NCBI RefSeq assembly: GCF_001511835.1
Contig: NZ_LN997848.1
Location: forward strand, 682,001-746,000
Length of the DNA: 64,000 bases
DNA from: Magnetospirillum sp. XM-1
Lineage (GTDB): Bacteria; Pseudomonadota; Alphaproteobacteria; Rhodospirillales; Magnetospirillaceae
Reading direction: 5' to 3'
In this document: positions 17,432 to 27,351 of the stretch, piece by piece
Numbering within the stretch: position 1 is the first letter of the stretch
How the letters are laid out: the number at the start of each line of letters is the position of its first letter
The notes under the pieces: model-generated
The model's database searches: none
Told to the model about the DNA's origin: nothing
Seen by the model: only the letters and a program-made list of their open reading frames with translations
Translations under genes and position numbers: made by a program

Positions 17432-18562
17432 ATGAGCGACGCGGCAAGCATCGGTGATCTGGCCCGGCGGGCCTGGTGGCGGCTGCCCGGTTTCGCCTTC
17501 GGCTTTCTGGACGGCGGCTCGGGCGAGGAAGGCGGCCTGCGCCGCAACCGGGAACGGCTGGAAGCGGTGATCCTGGCCCCCAGGACCTGCAGCGGCGTCA
17601 AACCCGAGACCAAAGCCAGCCTGTTCGGCCGCGAATACGCCCAGCCCTTCGGTGCCGCGCCGGTGGGCATGGGCAACCTCTTGTGGCCGGGCGCCGATCT
17701 GATGGTGGCGCGCCAGGCCGCCCGGCTGGGCTTTCCCGTGGTGGCGTCGACCGTCGCCACCACGCCGCTCGAGGACATCGCCGAGGCGGCCGGCGGCAAC
17801 GCCTGGTTCCAGCTCTACGTCTCGCGCGAGGAGCGCATCAACCGCGACCTGCTGGCGCGGGCCTGGGCGGCGGGCATCCGCGAACTGGTGGTCACCGTGG
17901 ACGTGCCGGTGGCCGGCGACCGCCGCCGCGACCTGCGCAACCGCTTCATTTTGCCGTTCAAGCCGGGGCCGCGCTTCGTCCTCCAGGTGGCCCTGGCGCC
18001 GTTCTGGACCTTGCAGACCCTGAAATCCGGCTCGCCCGGCTTTCCCAATCTCGCCCGCTATGTGGGCGAGGTGGACGGTAAGACCCTGGCCGGCTTCATC
18101 CAGTCGCAGATCAAGGACGACCTCACCTGGGACGACGTCCGCTGCTTGCGCGACCTGTGGCAGGGCAAGATGCTGATCAAGGGCGTGATGACCGCCGCCG
18201 ACGCCCGCACCGCGCTCGACATCGGCGCCGACGGACTCTGGGTCTCCAACCACGGCGGCCGCCAACTGGATGCCGCCCCGGCCGCCATCGATTCCCTGGC
18301 CGCCATCCGCGCCGCGCTCGGCGACGAAGCGGTGGTGGTGATGGACGGCGGCATCCGCTCGGGCGAGGACGTGGTCCGCGCCGGGGCCATGGGCGCCGAT
18401 TTCGTGTTCTGCGGCCGGGCCTTCTATTACGGCGCGGCGGCCGCGGGCGAAGCGGGCGCGGCGCGGGCCGCCGACCTGCTGGCCGCCGACCTGCGGCGCA
18501 CCCTGATCCAGATCGGCTGCCCGTCGTGGATGACGCTGGATGACGGGTGGCTGTGGAAATAG
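17432..18562 (+). CDS. FMN-dependent alpha-hydroxy-acid dehydrogenase (LldD family)
   Basis: 376-residue TIM-barrel flavoenzyme oxidising 2-hydroxy acids such as L-lactate. The catalytic block SNHGGRQLD has its His at residue 274 and is followed by DGGIRSGEDVVRA and FCGRAFYYG for FMN phosphate binding. FQLYVSREE and VVTVDVPVAGDRRRD are also family motifs. Lactate, glycolate and mandelate enzymes share this fold, so the substrate is not fixed. Downstream is a triple hairpin cluster that probably ends the transcript. Confidence 0.88.
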   Translation: MSDAASIGDLARRAWWRLPGFAFGFLDGGSGEEGGLRRNRERLEAVILAPRTCSGVKPETKASLFGREYAQPFGAAPVGMGNLLWPGADLMVARQAARLGFPVVASTVATTPLEDIAEAAGGNAWFQLYVSREERINRDLLARAWAAGIRELVVTVDVPVAGDRRRDLRNRFILPFKPGPRFVLQVALAPFWTLQTLKSGSPGFPNLARYVGEVDGKTLAGFIQSQIKDDLTWDDVRCLRDLWQGKMLIKGVMTAADARTALDIGADGLWVSNHGGRQLDAAPAAIDSLAAIRAALGDEAVVVMDGGIRSGEDVVRAGAMGADFVFCGRAFYYGAAAAGEAGAARAADLLAADLRRTLIQIGCPSWMTLDDGWLWK

Positions 18563-18585
18563 ACCGGGCTGCCGCCCGAACCCGC

Positions 18586-18678
18586 CCGGAGGCACAGCCT
18601 CCGGACCTCCAGGATTCTTGAAATCAAGGGAGGGTTTGGGAGGTTTCCTCCCAAATGGGGCTCGGGGCAATCGCCCCG
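18586..18678. repeat. Triple perfect hairpin cluster
   Basis: Three hairpins follow the lldD-like gene: CCGGAGGC-ACA-GCCTCCGG (18586-18604), TTTGGGAGG-TTT-CCTCCCAAA (18635-18655), and CGGGGC-AATC-GCCCCG (18663-18678). The last two match in design and partly in sequence the cluster at 57514-57557 (GGGAGGC-TTT-GCCTCCC, then CGGGGC-AAAA-GCCCCG), including the following GATG. They are therefore a dispersed repeat family. It lies between two convergent genes. Confidence 0.65.
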
Positions 18679-18682
18679 ATGG

Positions 18683-19267
18683 CTACCCCATCATGCGGTC
18701 CGCCCCCAGCACCGTGTCGGACAGCAGGGGGAAGCGGGCAGCGTCGTGCATCTGATAGTGCCACCACTCGTTGGCATAGAAGTCCCAGCCGGCGGCGTTC
18801 ATCAGGCCCAGCAGCAGCAGGCGGTTGCGCTGCGCCTCGACACTCACCCCGGTCACCGCGTGGTGGGACAGCGGCGTGAAGGCGTCGAAGGCGGTGCCCA
18901 TATCCAGAGGCTGGCCGGTGGCGGCATCCAGCAGGTCCAGGTCCACCGCCACGCCGCGCGAATGGGTCGAGCCCCGGCGGGGATCGGCGAGGAATTCGGG
19001 ATCGGGCGTGTGGGCCCACAGGGCCCATTGCGCCTCGGACGGCCGGAAGGCGTCGAGGATGCGCAAGGTCACGCCCAGCGGCCGGGCCAGATCGGCGGCC
19101 CTTTTCAGCAGCGGAGCGGCTTGGACGTGCAGCCAGCAGCCGGCGGCGGGCGCATAGACCGGCTTTCCCGTGAAATTGCCGGGCGTGGCGTAAGCCAGCA
19201 GAATCTCGACGCCGAAGTCTTCGGTGGTGACGGGGACCAGGGGATGCATCTTCATGCTTTCAATCAT
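18683..19267 (-). CDS. ddpX: D-alanyl-D-alanine dipeptidase (VanX/DdpX family)
   Basis: About 194 residues. The zinc-binding and catalytic motifs STHSRGVAVDLDL (SxHxxGxAxD) and NEWWHYQ (ExxH) are intact. The family hydrolyses D-Ala-D-Ala from peptidoglycan turnover so that it can serve as carbon and nitrogen source; VanX homologues do so in vancomycin resistance, but no van genes are here. No signal peptide is evident, so it acts in the cytosol. ATG 19267 and ATG 19255 are both possible starts; neither has a strong ribosome site. A composite repeat lies directly upstream. Confidence 0.85.
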   Translation of the reverse strand: MIESMKMHPLVPVTTEDFGVEILLAYATPGNFTGKPVYAPAAGCWLHVQAAPLLKRAADLARPLGVTLRILDAFRPSEAQWALWAHTPDPEFLADPRRGSTHSRGVAVDLDLLDAATGQPLDMGTAFDAFTPLSHHAVTGVSVEAQRNRLLLLGLMNAAGWDFYANEWWHYQMHDAARFPLLSDTVLGADRMMG

Positions 19268-19285
19268 GTCCGGTGGCGGGTAATA

Positions 19286-19383
19286 CCATGTTTCGAAGCC
19301 TTCGAAACATGGGTAGGCCCAAGGGGCCGCGCGGCTTATGCCGCGGGAGCCAAGGGTGCTCGCGCCCGCCCGGCGCCTGAGGG
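19286..19383 (-). repeat. Composite repeat, copy A (minus orientation)
   Basis: Read on the minus strand: CCTCAGGCGCCGGGCG, a variable GC stretch, GGCTCCCGCGGCATAAGCC, GCGCGGCCCCTTGGGCCTA, then a perfect palindrome of 13-bp arms around one base (19286-19312, arm CCATGTTTCGAAG). The constant part recurs at 33388, 34187 and 38732, each time followed by a different palindrome. Here the element lies upstream of ddpX and before tsaB rather than after a minus-strand gene. Confidence 0.75.
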
Positions 19384-19386
19384 CGA

Positions 19387-19407
19387 CGGTGATCGGAACG
19401 ATCACCG
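19387..19407. promoter_or_regulatory. Palindrome upstream of tsaB
   Basis: CGGTGATC-GGAAC-GATCACCG is a perfect inverted repeat with eight-base arms, ending 26 bases before the tsaB start. It may be an operator or a leader hairpin. Confidence 0.4.
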
Positions 19408-19433
19408 AAACAGGATTGAAGTATAGCGGCCCC

Positions 19434-20096
19434 ATGATCGTTCTCGCCATGGACAGTTCCACCTCCGCCTGCTCCGCCGCCCTGTGGTCGGAGGGACGCG
19501 TACTGGCGCGCCGCCTGTCGCCCATGGCGCGCGGCCAGAGTGAGGCGCTGATGCCCATGGTCGCCGAAGTGATGGGCGAGGCGGGCCTCACCTTCGCCGA
19601 TCTCGGCCTGCTGGCGGTGACGGTGGGGCCGGGCGCCTTCACCGGCCTGCGCATCGGCCTGGCGGCGGCGCGCGGCTTGGCCCTGGCCTCGGGAAAACCA
19701 CTGGCCGGCGTGGCCACCCCGCTGGCGGTGGCCGCCGGCATTGCCGGGCAGGAGCGGCAAGGGCGCAATCTGCTGGTCGCCATCGAATCGCGGCGCGACG
19801 AGAAGTGGATGCAGCTGTTCGACGCCGAGCTGAACCCGCTGTCGGACATCCGGGCCCTACTGCCCGCCCAGGCGGTCGAGTTGGCGACCGGCCCGGTGGT
19901 GGTGGCCGGCGATGCCGCCGCCCTGATCCTGCCCCACCTGCCCGAGGGCGTGGCGGCCGGCGCCATCGGCTATCCCGATGCCGCACTGGTGGCGGCCCTG
20001 GCGGCGCGCCAGTGGGAGCGGGGTGAATCGCTGCCGCCCGAGCCCCTTTACCTGCGCGACGCCGACGTCACCATGCCGGGAAAACCGGAACCGTGA
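19434..20096 (+). CDS. tsaB: tRNA threonylcarbamoyladenosine biosynthesis protein TsaB
   Basis: 220-residue ASKHA-fold partner of TsaD in making t6A at position 37 of ANN-decoding tRNAs. It opens with MIVLAMDSSTSACSAAL and has TVGPGAFTGLRIGLAAARGLA, the classic YeaZ motif, near residues 65-85. Start 19434 is set by this conserved opening; longer in-frame readings run through the repeat. It overlaps rimI by four bases, a common alphaproteobacterial pairing. Confidence 0.93.
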   Translation: MIVLAMDSSTSACSAALWSEGRVLARRLSPMARGQSEALMPMVAEVMGEAGLTFADLGLLAVTVGPGAFTGLRIGLAAARGLALASGKPLAGVATPLAVAAGIAGQERQGRNLLVAIESRRDEKWMQLFDAELNPLSDIRALLPAQAVELATGPVVVAGDAAALILPHLPEGVAAGAIGYPDAALVAALAARQWERGESLPPEPLYLRDADVTMPGKPEP

Positions 20097-20572
20097 TCGA
20101 GCTGATCCCCGCCGGGCTGGTCCACGCCGAGCTGCTGGCCGGCATGCACCGCGTTTGCTTTGCCGAACCGTGGAGCGCCAATTCCATGGCCGAGGTGCTG
20201 GCCCTGGCCGGGTCCGAGGGCCTGATCGCCGTGGACGGCCAATCGCTCAGTCCAGCCGCCCAGCCGCCGGGACCGGCCGGGCTGGTGCTGTGGCGGCGCA
20301 TCTTCGACGAGGCCGAGATCCTGACTATCGCCGTCCTGCCCCCCTGGCGCCGCGCCGGCCTGGGGGCGCGGCTGCTGGGGGCCGCCATGCAATCGGCCGC
20401 CCGGGGAGGCGCATCGACCATGTTTCTGGAAGCCGCCGCCGACAATCTCCCCGCCCTGGCCCTGTACGAATCCAATGGATTCACCCGAGTTGGCCTGCGT
20501 AAGGGCTATTACGGAGGAGTAGATGCGGTCACCATGAGTTGCCGCCTGGACCAGACATCAGTCGAGGCCTGA
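20093..20572 (+). CDS. rimI: Ribosomal protein-alanine N-acetyltransferase RimI-like
   Basis: 159-residue GNAT acetyltransferase. AEILTIAVLPPWRRAGLGARLLGAAM carries the acetyl-CoA binding Q/RxxGxG/A loop, followed by LEAAADNLPALALYESNGF, typical of RimI, which acetylates the N-terminal Ala of S18. It starts at GTG 20093, overlapping the tsaB stop. The gene ends tail to tail with a TusA-like gene. The exact substrate is inferred from operon context. Confidence 0.88.
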   Translation: MIELIPAGLVHAELLAGMHRVCFAEPWSANSMAEVLALAGSEGLIAVDGQSLSPAAQPPGPAGLVLWRRIFDEAEILTIAVLPPWRRAGLGARLLGAAMQSAARGGASTMFLEAAADNLPALALYESNGFTRVGLRKGYYGGVDAVTMSCRLDQTSVEA

Positions 20573-20604
20573 TACGCGCCAGTATCCACACGCTTCTATG
20601 GGGC

Positions 20605-20853
20605 TTATTTCTTGCAAACGACAAGGCGATGGATTCCCGCCGGTCCTTCACCGGGCTCGGGCGTCATCGAAAGAATTTCGTGCCCCAGTTCGGCAAGAGA
20701 ACGCGGGACATTTCCCAACGGTTCCGCACCTTTCAACCGCACCTCGACCATCTCTCCGCAGGCCATGCGCTCTACCAGCAACTTGGTTTTCACGAATGTC
20801 ATCGGACAGACTTCGTTGGTGATGTCAAGGCTGTAGTTTGGCTTCTCAGTCAT
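20605..20853 (-). CDS. TusA/SirA-family sulfur carrier protein
   Basis: 82 residues with the family signature NEVCPMTFVKTKL; Cys16-Pro17 is the persulfide-carrying CPxP-type site, although the second Pro of CPxP is Thr. TusA relays sulfur for tRNA 2-thiouridine and other thiolations, while relatives serve sulfur oxidation or molybdopterin work. The gene lies on the minus strand inside an otherwise plus-strand conserved run and diverges from the mucR-like gene with 99 bases between starts. Confidence 0.82.
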   Translation of the reverse strand: MTEKPNYSLDITNEVCPMTFVKTKLLVERMACGEMVEVRLKGAEPLGNVPRSLAELGHEILSMTPEPGEGPAGIHRLVVCKK

Positions 20854-20888
20854 GCGAATTGTGTCACTTTCATTTGTCGTAATGGTTA

Positions 20889-20917
20889 TTGCCAGGTTTG
20901 TACGAAGGATTTATATA
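20889..20917 (+). promoter_or_regulatory. Sigma-70-type promoter of the mucR-like gene
   Basis: TTGCCA (20889-20894) and TATATA (20912-20917) are separated by exactly 17 bases. They lie 36-64 bases before the start codon, in a locally AT-rich stretch. One of the clearest vegetative promoter matches in the window. Confidence 0.6.
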
Positions 20918-20952
20918 AGGCCCCACTGAATGAAATTGGAGGGCTGCTCTCA

Positions 20953-21372
20953 ATGTCGGAGCGTTCGAACAGCGGCGACCTGCTGGGCCTGACCACGGAA
21001 ATCGTGGCCGCACATGTCGCCAACAATAGCGTGGCGGTGGCCGATCTTCCCCACCTGATTCAGGAAGTTTATCGCACCCTGGCTTCGGTCGGCAGCGCCC
21101 CCGCGGTGCCCGAACGGCCCCAGCCCGCCGTGAACGTGAAGAAGTCGGTCACCCCCGACTACATCATCTGTCTCGAGGACGGCAAGAAGCTGAAGATGCT
21201 GAAGCGCCACCTCAAGACCGCCTACAACATGAGCCCCGAGGAATACCGGGATCGCTGGGGTCTGCCCGCCGATTACCCCATGGTGGCTCCCAATTACGCG
21301 CAGCACCGCTCGAGCCTGGCCAAGAAGATCGGCCTGGGCACCAAGCCGCGCAAGCGCAAGCGGACCACCTAA
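20953..21372 (+). CDS. MucR/Ros-family transcriptional regulator
   Basis: 139-residue regulator. The DNA-binding region is DYIICLEDGKKLKMLKRHL (about 69-87) followed by NMSPEEYRDRWGLPADYPMVAPNYA, the MucR signature. In classic Ros proteins zinc is held by CxxC and two His. Here the first Cys (C73) and H86 remain, but the second Cys is Asp76 and the second His is missing, as in zinc-independent members described from Mesorhizobium. The tail KPRKRKRTT is basic. GGAGG upstream supports ATG 20953. MucR proteins control exopolysaccharide, motility and cell-cycle genes; targets here are unknown. Confidence 0.9.
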   Translation: MSERSNSGDLLGLTTEIVAAHVANNSVAVADLPHLIQEVYRTLASVGSAPAVPERPQPAVNVKKSVTPDYIICLEDGKKLKMLKRHLKTAYNMSPEEYRDRWGLPADYPMVAPNYAQHRSSLAKKIGLGTKPRKRKRTT

Positions 21373-21491
21373 AGGCCTGAGCCTTCTCGACAAAGTGGGG
21401 AGTTCCGGGCATCATCCCGGAATCCCGGCCCGACGGGGTGCCTTTCGGCGCCCCGTTCGTCGCTGGCCCCGTCGACAACCGGATCGCGGCA

Positions 21492-21923
21492 ATGGTTTCA
21501 CGCATCGAGCAACGCTGCATCGACAAGGGCATGAAGATGACCGACCAACGTCGGGTCATCGCGCGCGTCTTGTCCGAGTCCTCCGACCACCCCGATGTGG
21601 AAGAGGTGTATCGCCGTTCCACGGCAATCGATCCCCACATCTCCATCGCCACCGTCTACCGCACGGTGCGGCTGTTCGAAGAGGCGGACATCCTCGAACG
21701 CCATGATTTCGGCGATGGCCGCGCCCGTTACGAGGAAGCCGCCGGCGACCACCACGACCACCTGATCGACATGCAGTCGGGCAAGGTGATCGAGTTCAGC
21801 AGCACCGAGATCGAGGCCCTGCAGCGCGAGATCGCGCGGCGCTACGGCTATCGCCTGGTGGGGCACCGCCTTGAACTTTATGGAGTTCCGTTGACTTCCG
21901 GTGACAAACCGGAAGACAAATAG
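21492..21923 (+). CDS. fur: Ferric uptake regulator family protein (Fur)
   Basis: 143-residue metalloregulator. A winged helix occupies about 1-85, with the recognition region IDPHISIATVYRTVRLFEEADIL. The metal site follows as HHDH at residues 87-90, continuing LIDMQSGKVIEF. The structural CxxC pairs of E. coli Fur are absent, as is usual for alphaproteobacterial Fur/Mur. ATG 21492 yields MVSRIEQRCIDKGMKMT, matching relatives; an earlier in-frame ATG at 21438 adds an unconserved extension. It precedes olsB-olsA by 45 bases. Iron or manganese sensing cannot be separated by eye. Confidence 0.9.
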   Translation: MVSRIEQRCIDKGMKMTDQRRVIARVLSESSDHPDVEEVYRRSTAIDPHISIATVYRTVRLFEEADILERHDFGDGRARYEEAAGDHHDHLIDMQSGKVIEFSSTEIEALQREIARRYGYRLVGHRLELYGVPLTSGDKPEDK

Positions 21924-21968
21924 GCTTTGCGGTCGAACCAGCGCCGCGAGGACGGAACCAGAGGAATC

Positions 21969-22775
21969 ATGCAATCCGTGTCCGAGACACGCGAGGTCGC
22001 CGACGGGCTTGAGGTCCGGCTCGCCGAAAGCGCAGCCGAAGTGGCCGCCGCCCAGGCTTTGCGCTATCGCGTCTTCTATGAGGAAATGGGTGCCAAGCCG
22101 TCGGACGCCATGCGCGACCGCCTTGCCGATTTCGACGATTTCGATTCCGTGTGCGACCACCTGCTGGTCATCGACCGGGCACGGGGCAAGGGCGCGGCCG
22201 GCGTGGTCGGCACCTACCGCCTGATGCAGCGAAGCGCGGGCGAGGCCTTCGGGCGCTTCTACACCGCCGGCGAGTACGACATCGCCAATATCCTGGCCAA
22301 TGGCGGCCGCTTCATGGAACTGGGGCGGTCCTGCGTCGATGCCGGCTACCGCAACGGCGCCACCATGAAGAAGCTGTGGGACGGCATCGCCGTCTATGTC
22401 TTCGAGAACGACGTGGAGCTGATGTTCGGCTGCGCCAGCCTGCCCGGCACCGACGTCCAGGCCCTGGCCGGCCACCTGTCCTATCTCTACCACCACCATC
22501 TGGCGCCGGAGACCCTGCGCCCGAGGGCCCTGCCCCATCTGCACGTGGACATGAACCTGCTGCCCAAGGAGGCGCTGGTGCCCCGCCGGGCCATGGCCGA
22601 GCTGCCGCCGCTGGTCAAGGGCTACCTGCGGCTCGGCGGCTTCGTCGGCGACGGCGCGGTGATCGACCACCAGTTCAACACCACCGATGTCTGCGTCATG
22701 GTCAAGACCGAGCTGGTCACCGCCAAGTATCGGGCCCATTACGACCGCACTATTCCAGGATGGTCCGAGGAATGA
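21969..22775 (+). CDS. olsB: L-ornithine N-alpha-acyltransferase OlsB-like (GNAT)
   Basis: 268-residue acyltransferase of the OlsB/hemolysin-like family, which N-acylates ornithine with a 3-hydroxyacyl-ACP to give lyso-ornithine lipid. ALRYRVFYEEMGA, FMELGRSCVDAGYRNGATMKKLWDG (split by chance of spacing) and FGCASLPGTD are family motifs. ATG 21969 has GAGGA about five bases upstream. Its stop overlaps the next acyltransferase start in ATGA, so the two steps of ornithine-lipid synthesis are probably coupled. The lipid product is inferred from this pairing. Confidence 0.85.
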   Translation: MQSVSETREVADGLEVRLAESAAEVAAAQALRYRVFYEEMGAKPSDAMRDRLADFDDFDSVCDHLLVIDRARGKGAAGVVGTYRLMQRSAGEAFGRFYTAGEYDIANILANGGRFMELGRSCVDAGYRNGATMKKLWDGIAVYVFENDVELMFGCASLPGTDVQALAGHLSYLYHHHLAPETLRPRALPHLHVDMNLLPKEALVPRRAMAELPPLVKGYLRLGGFVGDGAVIDHQFNTTDVCVMVKTELVTAKYRAHYDRTIPGWSEE

Positions 22776-23581
22776 TCTCCGTCCCCGTGGCTATCTTGCG
22801 TTTCCTCGGCTTCGTGCTGTGGACCCTGGCCCTGCTCCCGCCCTTCCTGGTGCTGCGCCTGGTCTCGAAGCCCCGCATGCCCGCCTATACCCGCGTCTAC
22901 TGGCGGGGCGTCATGGCCATCATCGGCTATGAGGTGGTGGTGCGCGGTCAGCCGGTGGAGGATGGCTCGCCGGTGCTCTATGTCGCCAACCATGCCTCCT
23001 ATCTCGACATCATCGTGCTGGGCAGCCTGCTGCACGGCTATTTCGTCGCCAAGAGCGAGGTGGCGGGCTGGGCCGGCTTCGGCTTCCTGGCGCGCATCTC
23101 GCGCACCGTGTTCATCGAGCGCAGCCGCGGCGCCACGGCGCGGGAAAGAAACGGCCTGCTCACCCGCTTCGACATGGGCGAATCGCTGATCCTGTTCGCC
23201 GAGGGCACCTCCAACGACGGCAACCAGGTGATGCCGTTCAAGAGCTCGTTCTTCTCGGTGGCCGAGGGCGAGGTGCGGGGAGCCGACGGCATGCCGCGCC
23301 CCGTGGCGGTACAGCCGGTGTCGGTGGCCTATACCAGGCTGGACGGCCTGCCCATCACCCGGGCGCTTCGCCCCCATCTCGCCTGGTACGGCGACATGAC
23401 GCTGGCTCCCCACCTGATTGGGGCGCTGGGCATGGGCCGCATCACCGTCGAGGTGGAATTCCACCCGCCGGTCACCGTCGCCCAGTTCGGCTCGCGCAAG
23501 GGGCTGTCGGCCCATTGCCACACGGTGATCAGCAACGGGCTGACCCGCATGCTGGCCGGACGGCCGGCGGCGAATTCTTGA
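22772..23581 (+). CDS. olsA: Lyso-ornithine lipid O-acyltransferase OlsA-like (PlsC superfamily)
   Basis: 269 residues with an N-terminal membrane segment (about 5-30). The catalytic HX4D motif is intact in VANHASYLDIIVLG, with FIERSR and LILFAEGTSNDG as later blocks. OlsA adds the second acyl chain to lyso-ornithine lipid; some members also act as PlsC. The overlap with olsB favours the OlsA role. In many alphaproteobacteria a plsC-type gene occupies this exact slot before miaB. Confidence 0.83.
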   Translation: MISVPVAILRFLGFVLWTLALLPPFLVLRLVSKPRMPAYTRVYWRGVMAIIGYEVVVRGQPVEDGSPVLYVANHASYLDIIVLGSLLHGYFVAKSEVAGWAGFGFLARISRTVFIERSRGATARERNGLLTRFDMGESLILFAEGTSNDGNQVMPFKSSFFSVAEGEVRGADGMPRPVAVQPVSVAYTRLDGLPITRALRPHLAWYGDMTLAPHLIGALGMGRITVEVEFHPPVTVAQFGSRKGLSAHCHTVISNGLTRMLAGRPAANS

Positions 23582-23630
23582 CTCGGGCGGCCCCGCTCCT
23601 TAACCATGAGATTCCCGGACGCGTAAGACA

Positions 23631-25929
<2,299 letters not shown>

Positions 25930-25933
<4 letters not shown>

Positions 25934-26424
25934 CCGTCACCATCGAAATCGCCGTCGATATTCCCTGCGCCAGCTGGACCGAGGCCATGCCCGATGCCGA
26001 GGCCCGCTGCGGCCGCCTCGCCGCCACCGCGCTGGGCGCCGTCGACCTGCCCGACGGCGTGGTCGAGCTGTCCATCGTGCTGGCCGACGACGAGACGGTG
26101 CAAGGCCTCAACCGCGACTGGCGGGGCAAGGACCAGCCCACCAACGTGCTGTCCTTCGCCTCGCTCGACGACGAGGACGCCCCAATCGTCCCCGGCGCGC
26201 CGCTGCTGCTGGGCGACGTGATCCTGGCCTTCGAGACCTGCGCCGCCGAGGCGCGCGACCAGGGCAAGGATCTGGCCGATCATTTCAGTCATCTAGTTGT
26301 CCATGGCGTCCTGCATCTGTTGGGCTATGATCACATGGACGAGGACGAGGCCGCCGAGATGGAGGCGCTGGAGACCACCTTGCTGGCGGCGCTCGGCATT
26401 CCCGACCCCTATGGAGAGCAATAA
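25930..26424 (+). CDS. ybeY: Endoribonuclease YbeY (rRNA maturation factor)
   Basis: 164-residue zinc-dependent RNase for 16S rRNA 3' processing and quality control. The zinc ligands are H125, H129 and H135 in HGVLHLLGYDH. PTNVLSFAS and LLLGDVILAFETC are the other conserved blocks. It overlaps the PhoH-like gene by four bases and is followed six bases later by corC, the usual ybeZ-ybeY-ybeX order. Confidence 0.95.
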
Positions 26425-26430
26425 AGGTTC

Positions 26431-27351
26431 ATGAACGACCCTGGCAGTAGCCCGCCCCGTGAGAACGGGGCAAACCACAAGAAGTCCGGCGACGACTCGC
26501 TGTTCGGCGCCATGCGCGGCTGGCTGCGGGGCCACCGCCGCCCCAAGGGGGCCGAGACCGTCCGCGACGCGCTGGAAGAGCTGATCGAGGATCGCGACAG
26601 CGCCGAAATCCCCATCGACGAGCACGAGCGCCAGTTGCTCGGCAACATCCTGCACCTGAGGGACGTCACCGCCTACGACGTCATGGTGCCCCGCGCCGAC
26701 ATCGTGGCGGTGGAGGCCAAGACCACCCTGGAGGGGCTGATCGCGCTGTTCATCGGCTGCGGCCATTCCCGCCTGCCGGTCTATCGCCGCTCGCTCGACG
26801 ACGTCATCGGCATGGTCCACATCAAGGACCTGCTGGAGGTGATGGGCCAGGGCAAGCCATTCAACCTGCCGCGTCTGGCGCGGCGCGTCCAGTTCGTGGC
26901 GCCCTCCATGCGGGTCACCGACCTGCTTTTGGAGATGCGGCTCAAGCGCTCGCACCTGGCTCTGGTGGTGGACGAATACGGCGGCATCGACGGATTGGTC
27001 ACCATCGAGGATCTGGTGGAGCAGATCGTCGGCGAGATCGAGGACGAGCACGACCAGGACGAAGAGCCGGAACTGGTCGTCCGCGACGACGGCGCCGTCG
27101 AGGCCGACGGCCGCACCGCCATCGCCGAGTTCGAGGACCGCATGGGCGCCGTGCTGACCGACGAGGAGCGGGACGAGGTGGAGACCCTGGGCGGGCTGGT
27201 GTCCTTCGTCGCCGGGCGGGTGCCGTCCCGGGGCGAGCTGATCACCCATTCCGCCGGGCTGGAATTCGAGGTCCTGGACGCCGACCCCCGCCGGGTGAAG
27301 CGGGTGCGGGTCCGCCGGGTGGCCACTCCGGAACCGGCGGTCACGGAATGA
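26431..27351 (+). CDS. corC: CorC/YbeX-family CBS-domain protein
   Basis: 306 residues. After a basic N-terminal stretch come two CBS domains (about 78-200; VMVPRADIVAVE and LVVDEYGGIDGLVTIEDLVEQI), then an acidic linker (EDEHDQDEEPE) and a C-terminal CorC_HlyC domain. Family members bind adenine nucleotides and take part in Mg/Co homeostasis; YbeX has also been tied to ribosome metabolism, in line with its neighbours. Soluble, with no transmembrane DUF21 part. The stop overlaps lnt. Confidence 0.9.
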   Translation: MNDPGSSPPRENGANHKKSGDDSLFGAMRGWLRGHRRPKGAETVRDALEELIEDRDSAEIPIDEHERQLLGNILHLRDVTAYDVMVPRADIVAVEAKTTLEGLIALFIGCGHSRLPVYRRSLDDVIGMVHIKDLLEVMGQGKPFNLPRLARRVQFVAPSMRVTDLLLEMRLKRSHLALVVDEYGGIDGLVTIEDLVEQIVGEIEDEHDQDEEPELVVRDDGAVEADGRTAIAEFEDRMGAVLTDEERDEVETLGGLVSFVAGRVPSRGELITHSAGLEFEVLDADPRRVKRVRVRRVATPEPAVTE

